64,000 nt of DNA from Rhizobiaceae bacterium (GTDB lineage: Bacteria > Pseudomonadota > Alphaproteobacteria > Rhizobiales > Rhizobiaceae), in NCBI GenBank assembly GCA_023953845.1, contig JAMLJC010000001.1:2800501-2864500 (forward strand), read 5' to 3'. The position numbers and the translations under genes were made by a program. Under the pieces are notes generated by a model that searched no databases, was not told the DNA's origin, and saw only the letters and a program-made list of their open reading frames with translations. The first letter of the stretch is position 1. Every line of letters begins with the position of its first letter. Shown here one piece after another: positions 24,872 to 32,497 of this stretch.

Positions 24872-25789
24872 TCAGAAATAGTCGGGCAGAGCGTCGCGGA
24901 AGCGCCGCAGGGCGTCGACATGCGCCTTCGGATCGGAGAGGCCGCCAATGTCGGCCTTGTTCCAGCGCTTCTCTTCCTCGACCCAGCGTTCCGGCATGGT
25001 GTTGACGGTGATGTGGGTGGCGCCCATGGCGCGCCATTCCTCCATCTCCTCGCGCAACTCCGGATAGGTGCGGTCGATGATGGTCATCGTCGCCTCGATC
25101 CCGATCCTGTCGGGGTCGCGTCCGTGGCTGATCGCCACCTCGCGCATGGCCTTGATGGCGCGCCGGCCCGTATCGTCGGCCTGGAAATTGGGCAGCCAGC
25201 CGTCGCCGATCCTGCCGACCCGCCTGATCGCGGCCTCGGAGACCCCGCCGATCCAGATCGGGATGGGCCGCTGCACCGGCAGCGGGTTGATGCCGCCGTC
25301 GCGCACGCGGTGATACTTGCCCTCATAGGTGATGAGGTCGGCACACCAGAATTTGCGCAGCAGGTCGATCTGCTCGTCCATGCGCTTGCCGCGATTGGAG
25401 AATTCCTCGCCGCACGCCTCGAACTCGTCCGGCTTCACGCCGACGCCGACGCCCAGCACCAGCCGGCCGCCGCTCAAAAGGTCGACTTCCGCCGCCTGCT
25501 TCGCCACCAGCGCCGTGCCGCGCATCGGCAGGACCAGCACGCCGGTCGTCAGCTCGATCTTCGTCGTCAACGCGGCGAGATAGCCGAACAGGACGAAGAG
25601 TTCGTGGAACATGTCTTCCGCGTCGTGGACGTAGGTCCAGTCCGGACGGCTCGCCTTGTTGAGGCCGACGATCTGGTCGAAGGCGGTCAGGCGGGCATAG
25701 CCCAGTTCCTCGGCGGTCACGGCGAAATCGCGGATATTTCGCGGATCGGTTCCGATCTCGAACTGGGGAAACAGGGCGCCGATCTTCAT
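24872..25789 (-). CDS. LLM class flavin-dependent oxidoreductase
   Basis: 305 residues of the bacterial luciferase-like fold: MKIGALFPQFEIG, FGYLAALTTKIELTTGVLVL, AEVDLLSGGRLVLGVGVG, PIWIGGVSEAAIRRVGRIGD. It uses reduced FMN or F420; in this type of organism FMNH2-dependent oxygenation is more likely, and a flavin reductase would be needed from elsewhere. It lies just upstream of the M24-fold gene and probably shares a transcript with it. The substrate is not predictable. Confidence 0.87.
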   Translation of the reverse strand: MKIGALFPQFEIGTDPRNIRDFAVTAEELGYARLTAFDQIVGLNKASRPDWTYVHDAEDMFHELFVLFGYLAALTTKIELTTGVLVLPMRGTALVAKQAAEVDLLSGGRLVLGVGVGVKPDEFEACGEEFSNRGKRMDEQIDLLRKFWCADLITYEGKYHRVRDGGINPLPVQRPIPIWIGGVSEAAIRRVGRIGDGWLPNFQADDTGRRAIKAMREVAISHGRDPDRIGIEATMTIIDRTYPELREEMEEWRAMGATHITVNTMPERWVEEEKRWNKADIGGLSDPKAHVDALRRFRDALPDYF

Positions 25790-25983
25790 ATGCTTGTCAC
25801 TCCTGGTGTCGAAAGAATGCGAGGCGAGATGTCGCGCGCGACCGGCGTCAGGCTACCGGAACCGTGTCGATGGGTATGACATGGCATGCCGCGTTTCCAA
25901 GAAGGAAATCCGCGCCTCGAACGGCTGATCGAATTTTCTTCGTGCCGCAGAAGCGCCTGGACGCGAGGCGAGTCCGGGGCACC

Positions 25984-27372
25984 TCAGAGCGTCGCGGCGA
26001 CTTCCTCGATGGCGCCCTTGGCGGCGGCGACAATGATGTCGGCCTCCTCGCGGCTCAGACAAAGCGGCGGTGCAAAGCCCAGAATGTCGCCCTGCGGCAT
26101 GGCGCGGCCGATGACCCCGCGCTTCAGGAGAGCCGCCGCGATGCGGATGCCCACTTTCTCCGACGCGTCGAAGAACACGCGGTCGTCACGGTCGCGCACG
26201 AATTCAACGGCCGCAAGCATGCCTTCGCCGCGCACCTCGCCGACGATCGGGTGATCGCCCACCGCCGCCTTCAGCGCTTCGTTCAGATAGGCGCCCACCG
26301 CGCCTGCATTGCGTACGAGATCGTGCTCGTCGATATAGTTCAGGTTGGCGATGCCGGCGGCCGTGCAGAGCGGGTGCGAGGAATAGGTCCAGCCATGGCC
26401 GATCGACCCATATGTATCGGAGCCCTGCTCGAGGATGCGCCAGATCTTCTCCGACACGATGACGCCCGAGAGCGGCGTGTAGGCGGAGGTCAGGCCTTTT
26501 GCGATGGTGATGAGGTCCGGCTTCATGCCGTAATGGGCCGAGCCGAACATGGAGCCGAGACGCCCGAAGCCGGTGACGACCTCGTCGGCGATCAGCATGA
26601 TATCGTATTTGTCCAGGACGGCCTGGATCGCCTGCCAGTAGCCGGCCGGCGGCGGCACGATGCCGCCCGTGCCCAGAACCGGCTCGCCGATGAAGGCGGC
26701 GATGGTGTCCGGGCCCTCCGCCAGGATCAGTTCCTCGAGCTTTTCGGCGCAGTGGCGGGCGAATTGCGCCTCGTCCATGGAGCGGTCGGGGCGGCGGTAG
26801 AAATGCGGCGCCTCGGTGTGCAGCACCGGCGGCTTTGGCAGGTCGAACAGATTGTGGAAGGCGGCGAGCCCGGTCAGGCTGCCGGTCATGATGCCGGAGC
26901 CGTGGTAGCCGCGCCAGCGGGAGATGATCTTCTTCTTCTCCGGCCGGCCGAGCACATTGTTGATATACCAGACCAGCTTGAGGTTGGTCTCGTTGGCGTC
27001 GGAGCCCGAGAGGCCGAAGAAGACGCGGCTCATGCCTTCCGGCGCGCGGTCGATCACCATCTTGGCGAGCCGGATCGACGGTTCAGATCCATGGCCGGCA
27101 TAGGCGTGATAATAGGCCAGTTCCGCCGCCTGCGCGGCGATGGCGTCGGTCACTTCCTTGCGGCCGTAACCGATGTTGACGCAATAGAGGCCCGCAAAGC
27201 CGTCGAGGCTGCGCTTGCCCTCCCGGTCGACGATGTAGACGCCTTCAGCCTGCCTGACGATGCGGTTCGGCGTTTCGCCGCGCGCGTGCTGGCCCATATC
27301 CGTCGAGGGATGGAAGAAATGGTCCCTGTCCCAGGCGTGGAGTTCATTGTCGGAATTGGAGACGTTCAGCAT
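25984..27372 (-). CDS. Class III (omega) aminotransferase
   Basis: 462 residues, PLP-dependent. The N-terminus (HAWDRDHFFHPSTDM) is typical of omega-amino acid:pyruvate transaminases. Cofactor features are SGSDANETNLKLV, WRGYHGSG, IADEVVTGFGRLG and the PLP lysine in ITIAKGLTSAY. It moves an amino group from an amine or omega-amino acid to pyruvate or oxoglutarate. ATG 27372 starts the family N-terminus; the frame upstream to 27687 is non-coding. A 194-base gap separates it from the LLM gene, so it may have separate or shared transcription. Confidence 0.9.
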   Translation of the reverse strand: MLNVSNSDNELHAWDRDHFFHPSTDMGQHARGETPNRIVRQAEGVYIVDREGKRSLDGFAGLYCVNIGYGRKEVTDAIAAQAAELAYYHAYAGHGSEPSIRLAKMVIDRAPEGMSRVFFGLSGSDANETNLKLVWYINNVLGRPEKKKIISRWRGYHGSGIMTGSLTGLAAFHNLFDLPKPPVLHTEAPHFYRRPDRSMDEAQFARHCAEKLEELILAEGPDTIAAFIGEPVLGTGGIVPPPAGYWQAIQAVLDKYDIMLIADEVVTGFGRLGSMFGSAHYGMKPDLITIAKGLTSAYTPLSGVIVSEKIWRILEQGSDTYGSIGHGWTYSSHPLCTAAGIANLNYIDEHDLVRNAGAVGAYLNEALKAAVGDHPIVGEVRGEGMLAAVEFVRDRDDRVFFDASEKVGIRIAAALLKRGVIGRAMPQGDILGFAPPLCLSREEADIIVAAAKGAIEEVAATL

Positions 27373-27727
27373 TCGCGATTTTCCTCGTTTCGCCGCGACG
27401 ACGCGGAAGCGCCGGCAGTATCCCGCCGTCGCGCCTCGCAACGTTTCAGGCATGACTGCCGTCAAGTCTAGCGTGGGCCGGCCCGGTGCATTGACTGGCG
27501 AAAGTCCATTTGAGGGATGGACTTTCGCGTCGGCGCGTAAATTCCGGGACTTTTTCGGCAGTCGGGGAAAGACGCCATCCCCGTATACGCCCGCGCCCTC
27601 GATTGATTGCGCCGGTCTGAAAGGATTTGCTGCCTTTCGACAATGGCCGGGCCGATTGCCAATGCACGAGCTTTGGGCTACCTGCAAATATGATGATCGC
27701 GATCATGTTTAGCCGGCGAGACCAGCC
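27373..27727. other. Divergent intergenic region: aminotransferase / iron operon
   Basis: This 355-base region contains a perfect inverted repeat at 27498-27528 (GCGAAAGTCCAT, 7-base loop, ATGGACTTTCGC). It lacks a T tract, so an operator is more likely than a terminator. Near the iron-operon side lies the IRO-like box at 27691-27705. No gene is visible here. Confidence 0.55.
27691..27705 (+). promoter_or_regulatory. RirA-type IRO box (TGA-N9-TCA)
   Basis: TGATGATCGCGATCA fits the TGA-N9-TCA consensus of iron-responsive operators bound by RirA in Rhizobiales, and contains a 14-bp perfect palindrome (ATGATCGCGATCAT). It ends 22 bases before the FhuF-like start. A second copy precedes the TonB receptor, which supports the call. 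Confidence 0.6.
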
Positions 27728-28651
27728 TTGCTCCTGACGTCCACCCGGGTTGTATCGGCGGAGATCCTGCACGATGCGCTTCGCTCGTGTCAGTGCTTCT
27801 GGCCGTCGCCTGAACTGGTGCTGGATGAACGGGACGAAAGGCACTGGATGCCGTGCCGGCGGCTGTCCGAAGATGCCCAGGTCGACGACCTGCTTGCCTA
27901 TCAGCGGAGCTTTACGCCCGATCTCGACCGCAAGGGGCAGGCGGCCTATGCCATAGGCGACGTCAGCCATATGCTGGCGACCGCCGTCGTCCCGCTGTTC
28001 GTAGGGTTTCGGATGGTGCCCTCCCTCTCGCTCTCGGCTTTACGGATCGGATTCGACACCAGATCGATCAAGCACAGGGACGCATCGGCGATCGAGCGCC
28101 TCTGGCGCATTCGCTTCGGCCTTGCGGACCTCGAAACGGATGACGGGGGCCTTGCCGACAAGCTTGGGATTGAGGCAACCCCCGACCTCGCCTGCGTCCT
28201 TCGACGGAACATCGAGACGTTGCTTGCACCGCTCGTGCAGGCTCTGCATCGCAGGTCCGGCCTGTCGCGCAACGCGCTCTGGCGTCTCGTCACCGACTCC
28301 TTCTCCCAGCTTTTTCTGGATGCAGGCCGACGGTTTGGCCGTGTGGAAAAGGCGAAAGCGGATGCGATGCTGGTTCTGAAAGCGCCTGGTTCGCCGCTGG
28401 CAAACCGGCAGATGCACTTTTTCGACATCGAGATTTGCGCCAGCGAGAAGCCTGGGCGGGTTCTTGCCAGCGTTGCCTTTCGCGCGCGTGGCGGCTGCTG
28501 CCGTTATTATACCGTCGAGGGCGGCCATCTCTGCGCGACCTGCGTCCTGCAGAACCCGGCGGAGCGGGATGCGAAGCTTCGGCAATATCTCAGGGGGCGG
28601 TTCGGCCAGGCACAGACGGCTGCCGCCGCCATCGATAATCCAACCGCCTGA
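27728..28651 (+). CDS. FhuF-like siderophore-iron reductase
   Basis: 307 residues. The C-terminus has four cysteines in CCRYY...GHLCATCVL, matching the C-C-x10-C-x2-C [2Fe-2S] motif of FhuF-type ferric-siderophore reductases; the rest is an all-helical FhuF-like domain of weak conservation. It would reduce Fe(III) from the imported siderophore in the cytoplasm. The longest start is TTG 27728 with a GGCGAG upstream; GTG 27818 is an alternative. It leads the iron-uptake operon and is 25 bases before the binding-protein gene. Confidence 0.78.
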   Translation: MLLTSTRVVSAEILHDALRSCQCFWPSPELVLDERDERHWMPCRRLSEDAQVDDLLAYQRSFTPDLDRKGQAAYAIGDVSHMLATAVVPLFVGFRMVPSLSLSALRIGFDTRSIKHRDASAIERLWRIRFGLADLETDDGGLADKLGIEATPDLACVLRRNIETLLAPLVQALHRRSGLSRNALWRLVTDSFSQLFLDAGRRFGRVEKAKADAMLVLKAPGSPLANRQMHFFDIEICASEKPGRVLASVAFRARGGCCRYYTVEGGHLCATCVLQNPAERDAKLRQYLRGRFGQAQTAAAAIDNPTA

Positions 28652-28676
28652 CAAAGATAAAGATGAAGTCTCTCTG

Positions 28677-29612
28677 ATGCTGTTGCGTCCTGCCTTTCTG
28701 CTCCTGGTCTTCTTTGCAGCCCTGATATGTGGAACGCCTGCGCGCGCGGAATGCGCCGGCCGCACTCTGGAAGGCGAAACAATCTACAGAGCGCCTGTCT
28801 GTGTGCCGCAAACGCCCGGCAGGATCGTCGCTCTCGATTCGACCTACAATCTCACCATGGCTCTGGAACTGGGTCTTCCGGTGGTCGGCGCGCCGCTGTT
28901 CGACGTGCAGGACAAGGAACTGCTCGCCATGGCGAAGGCCGCCGGCGTGGAGGACATAGGCGGCGCGTCGGAGCCGAGCATCGAGCGGATCATCGCGCTG
29001 CAGCCGGATCTGATACTCGGTGATGCTTTCATGCATGCGCCCGCCTACGATCTGGCGAGCCAGATAGCGCCGACGCTGCTGGTGCAGGCGCAGAACTGGA
29101 AGACCTTCTACATGACGCTGGCGTCCGCGACCGGCGCGGAAGACAAGGCCAGAACAGCCTTCGATGGCTATGAGAAGCGGGCCGCCGACGTCCGGTTGCG
29201 CATGCCGGACGTCGACGTCTCCGTGCTGCGGATCACGCCTTTCGGGTTCCAGGTCTATGTCGACGGTCCCGCCGCCTACGCGCCGTTCGCGGTGCTGGGC
29301 GACGCCGGCGTGAAGCGCCCTCCCTATGAGACGGCAGCCGACGCGACCATTCTGAAGCGCCCGGACTGGGAGGGCCTGTCGCAGCTCGATGGCGATGTGC
29401 TGCTCTACATGGTCGGCAATCCATACGATGACGAGAGCAAGACGACGCTCGAAGCCGATACGCTCGCAAATCCGCTCTGGAAGACGATCCCGGCGGTGGC
29501 TTCGGGACGTGTTCACAAGGTGGACGTGACGACGTGGATGGGGTTCGGGGGGCTTCGTTCCGCCAACAAGGTTCTCGACGACGTTGAGCGTTTCGTCCTG
29601 CCGGCGCCGTGA
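28677..29612 (+). CDS. Iron-siderophore ABC transporter substrate-binding protein
   Basis: 311 residues with a Sec signal peptide (hydrophobic LLLVFFAALICG, cleavage near ARAEC). The mature part is a class III (FecB/FhuD-type) binding protein: PGRIVALDSTYNLTMALELG, SEPSIERIIALQPDLILGDA and KVDVTTWMGFGGLRSANKVL. It captures ferric-siderophore in the periplasm for the FecCD-type permease pair encoded next. Its stop overlaps the GTG start of the first permease. Confidence 0.9.
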   Translation: MLLRPAFLLLVFFAALICGTPARAECAGRTLEGETIYRAPVCVPQTPGRIVALDSTYNLTMALELGLPVVGAPLFDVQDKELLAMAKAAGVEDIGGASEPSIERIIALQPDLILGDAFMHAPAYDLASQIAPTLLVQAQNWKTFYMTLASATGAEDKARTAFDGYEKRAADVRLRMPDVDVSVLRITPFGFQVYVDGPAAYAPFAVLGDAGVKRPPYETAADATILKRPDWEGLSQLDGDVLLYMVGNPYDDESKTTLEADTLANPLWKTIPAVASGRVHKVDVTTWMGFGGLRSANKVLDDVERFVLPAP

Positions 29613-30613
29613 AGGCTTCAAGTCACCCGCAGGTCTTCGCTGCGGCGGGCTTGCTCGCCACAGGGCTCGTGCTCACCTCGATGGCAGCACTCGTCGTCGG
29701 AACGACGGCCATCCCCGTCGATCACGTCTGGTCCGCGCTGGTCGGATTCGACGGTTCCCGTGATCATCTTGTGATCTGGACCCAACGTCTGCCGCGCGTG
29801 CTGATCGGCGCCATGGTCGGGGCGGCGCTGGCGAGCGCCGGCGCGATCATGCAGGCGGTAACCAGCAACCCGCTCGCCTCGCCCGGCCTGCTCGGCATCA
29901 ATGCCGGCGCGGTCCTCGCCGTTGTCCTGGCCATTGTCGCTTTCGGCACGCAATCGGGCGGGATTCTCGTCTGGTACGCTTTTTTCGGTGCGGCTACGGC
30001 TGCCGTGATCGTCTATGCGCTTGGCGCGGCGGGACGCGGAGGCGCGACGCCGCTGAAGCTCGCCCTTGCGGGGGCGATCTTCACCGCTTTCACCGGCTCC
30101 GTTACGACTGCCATCCTTCTCTTCGACCAGAGCACGCTGGATCAGGTCCGCCTGTGGACCGCCGGTACCCTTTCCGGCCGCACGATGTCCGACGCGCGGG
30201 CGGTGGCGCCCTATGTCTGCCTCGGCCTGATCGGGGCGATCCTCTTCAGTCCGCAGGTTATGACGCTTTCGCTCGGCGGCGAGATCGCCCGCGCCGTCGG
30301 CCAGAACCAGACCGTGTGGCGCGCGGTCGCTGCTATCGTCGTTGTTCTTCTGGCCGGAAGCGCCGTCGCGCTGGCCGGTCCCATCGGCTTTGACGGCCTA
30401 ATCGTGCCGCATATCGTACGCCTTGTCGTCGGTATCGATTACCGCCGCGTCATTCCGCTGTCGATGCTGGGCGGCGCGCTGCTTGTCGTCAATGCCGATA
30501 CGTGCGTGAGGCTGGCGATGCCCGAGCAGGACCTGCCCGTCGGCGTGACGATGGCGATACTCGGCGCGCCGTTCTTCATATGGCTGGCGCGCTTCAGGGT
30601 GAGGGCGGCCTGA
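29609..30613 (+). CDS. FecCD-family iron-siderophore permease (first)
   Basis: 334 residues, about ten membrane helices. Family marks: RLPRVLIGAMVGAALASAGA, ITQAV-like MQAVTSNPLASPGLLGINAG, and GPIGFDGLIVPHIVRLVVG. It forms one half of the BtuC-like channel. GTG 29609 overlaps the preceding stop (GTGA), showing tight coupling with the binding-protein gene. Confidence 0.92.
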   Translation: MKASSHPQVFAAAGLLATGLVLTSMAALVVGTTAIPVDHVWSALVGFDGSRDHLVIWTQRLPRVLIGAMVGAALASAGAIMQAVTSNPLASPGLLGINAGAVLAVVLAIVAFGTQSGGILVWYAFFGAATAAVIVYALGAAGRGGATPLKLALAGAIFTAFTGSVTTAILLFDQSTLDQVRLWTAGTLSGRTMSDARAVAPYVCLGLIGAILFSPQVMTLSLGGEIARAVGQNQTVWRAVAAIVVVLLAGSAVALAGPIGFDGLIVPHIVRLVVGIDYRRVIPLSMLGGALLVVNADTCVRLAMPEQDLPVGVTMAILGAPFFIWLARFRVRAA

Positions 30614-30615
30614 CG

Positions 30616-31593
30616 ATGCGGATCGTCCTTGCGTCCATCGCGATCATGCTGGCATGTGTGCTTGCAGGGCTTGCCTACGGAGATTTCGCTCTTTCGGTCG
30701 CGGATCTTCTGCGCGCCCTTTTCCGCAGTCCCGACGCGCCGCCCCAGGCCCTGATGATCGTCTGGTCGATCCGGCTGCCACGCGTGCTGCTGGCGGTTCT
30801 CGTGGGCATGGCGCTCGCGGTTGCAGGCGCAATCGCGCAGGCGGTGCTGCGCAATCCTCTCGCCGATCCCGGCATCATCGGCATAAACAGCGGCGCGGCA
30901 CTCGCCGCCATGGTGGTGCTGGTCGGGCTCGACGACGTCTCGCCCGCCATTCTGCCGGTTGCCGGGTTTGCCGGCGCGAGCGCGATGGTGGCAGCCATCT
31001 TCCTGCTGTCCTGGAAAAACGGGACGTCCTCGTTGCGCCTTCTGCTGATCGGTATCGGCCTCGGCGCGCTCGCCAGCGCGGCGACGACCTTTCTGACGGC
31101 GGTCGGGGATATCGGCGATGTCCAGCGGGCCATGGTCTGGATGGCGGGCAGCCTCTTCGACAGCAACTGGACGAAAGTCGCCGTTCTTGCGGCATGGTCG
31201 GTGCCGGTGATGGTCGCGGCATGGCTCGTCTCCCATCACCTCGACGCGACCCTGCTTGGCGATGGCATAGCGGCGAATCTCGGCCAGAGAGTTCAGTTGA
31301 CCCGCACGCTCCTGATCCTCGGCTGTACGCTGCTTTCGGGCGCGGCGGTGGCCGCCGCCGGTCTGGTCAGCTTCGTCGGCCTTCTGGCTCCGCACATTGC
31401 GCGCCGTCTCTTGGGTCCGTTGCATCGCGCGCTGCTGCCGGTGGCGGCGCTCACCGGCGGCACGCTCGTCGTCATCGCCGATGTGGCGAGCCGGATGGTG
31501 ATAGCGCCGGCGCAGCTTCCGGTCGGTCTCACCATCGCGCTTGTCGGCGCGCCCTTCTTCGGGTGGCTCATGTGGAATCGCCGGAATGCATGA
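30616..31593 (+). CDS. FecCD-family iron-siderophore permease (second)
   Basis: 325 residues with the same topology as its neighbour: RLPRVLLAVLVGMALAVAGA, AVLRNPLADPGIIGINSGAA, and GLVSFVGLLAPHIARRLLG. The two permeases differ enough to be a heterodimer. ATG 30616 lies two bases after the previous stop; the frame upstream to 30502 is overlap with the first permease. Its stop overlaps the ATPase start. Confidence 0.92.
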   Translation: MRIVLASIAIMLACVLAGLAYGDFALSVADLLRALFRSPDAPPQALMIVWSIRLPRVLLAVLVGMALAVAGAIAQAVLRNPLADPGIIGINSGAALAAMVVLVGLDDVSPAILPVAGFAGASAMVAAIFLLSWKNGTSSLRLLLIGIGLGALASAATTFLTAVGDIGDVQRAMVWMAGSLFDSNWTKVAVLAAWSVPVMVAAWLVSHHLDATLLGDGIAANLGQRVQLTRTLLILGCTLLSGAAVAAAGLVSFVGLLAPHIARRLLGPLHRALLPVAALTGGTLVVIADVASRMVIAPAQLPVGLTIALVGAPFFGWLMWNRRNA

Positions 31594-32395
31594 CGCTGGA
31601 TCGACGCTGCGGCTTTGCGCAAGGGACATCGCCGTCTCCTATGGCGACAATCCCGTCCTCGACGGCGTCAGTCTCGCGATACCCGATTGCTCCTTCACCG
31701 TGCTGCTCGGTCCCAATGGCTGCGGCAAGTCGACACTTCTCAAGGCGCTCGCAGGCGCGCTGCCCGTCCGCCGCGGAGTGATCGAACTGGACGCTCTGCC
31801 GATCGGCAAGCTTTCCGTGAAGGAGATCGCAAAACGTATCGCGGTTCTGCCGCAGGGACCCGCGAGTCCCGAAGGGCTCACCGTGCGCGGACTTGTCGAA
31901 CAGGGCCGCTACCCGCATCGTGGCGTCTTCGGCCGCTGGTCCGACGCCGATGAAGCAGCCTGCGCCGGCGCGCTTTCGCTCACGGCTCTCGTCGATCATG
32001 CCGAGCGGCGCCTCGACACTCTGTCAGGCGGTCAGCGACAACGCGCATGGATCGCGATGACGCTGGCGCAGGAAACCGGCACGTTGCTTCTGGACGAGCC
32101 GACGACGTTTCTCGACCTCGCGCATCAGATCGAAATCCTCGATCTTGTACGCGACCTCGTCCGTTCGCGGGGAAAGACCGTCGTCGCGGTGCTCCATGAT
32201 CTCAATCAGGCCGCCCGCTACGCCGATCGCCTCGTATTGCTCAAGGCAGGCACGATCATCGCAGAAGGCAGCCCCGCCGAGGTGCTGACGGAAAGCAGCG
32301 TGCGCGAGGTTTTCGGCGTGGCATGCAGCATCATCACCGATCCGGAGAGCGGCGGTCCCCTCTGCATTCCGCTGATGGCTTCCCGCAAAGTGTAG
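31586..32395 (+). CDS. Iron-siderophore ABC transporter ATPase (FecE-like)
   Basis: 269 residues: Walker A GPNGCGKST, Q-loop VLPQGPASPEGLTV, signature LSGGQRQRAWIAM, Walker B LLLDEPTTFLDL and switch HDLNQAARYAD, all as in FecE/FhuC. It powers the two FecCD-type permeases. ATG 31586 overlaps the upstream stop by eight bases; the frame extends further upstream only within the permease gene. Confidence 0.93.
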   Translation: MHDAGSTLRLCARDIAVSYGDNPVLDGVSLAIPDCSFTVLLGPNGCGKSTLLKALAGALPVRRGVIELDALPIGKLSVKEIAKRIAVLPQGPASPEGLTVRGLVEQGRYPHRGVFGRWSDADEAACAGALSLTALVDHAERRLDTLSGGQRQRAWIAMTLAQETGTLLLDEPTTFLDLAHQIEILDLVRDLVRSRGKTVVAVLHDLNQAARYADRLVLLKAGTIIAEGSPAEVLTESSVREVFGVACSIITDPESGGPLCIPLMASRKV

Positions 32396-32442
32396 CCAAA
32401 ACGCCACAGTCGGGAATCTGAGGCGCGGTAATCCCATAAACA

Positions 32443-32457
32443 TGATAGCGACAGTCA
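32443..32457 (+). promoter_or_regulatory. RirA-type IRO box before the TonB receptor
   Basis: TGATAGCGACAGTCA fits TGA-N9-TCA. It lies 40 bases before the receptor ATG at 32498, a position where bound RirA would block transcription when iron is sufficient. It also suggests that the receptor has its own promoter separate from the ABC operon. Confidence 0.55.
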
Positions 32458-32497
32458 TGATTAAATGGCATTGTCGCTGCGGTTAGGGGACAACATC

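Noticed and set aside
23801..25879. 692-codon plus-strand open frame
   Set aside because: It is antisense to the M24, LLM and intergenic sequence, which have clear family motifs; the long frame reflects high GC and lack of stops, and its Arg/Asp/His-rich product resembles nothing.
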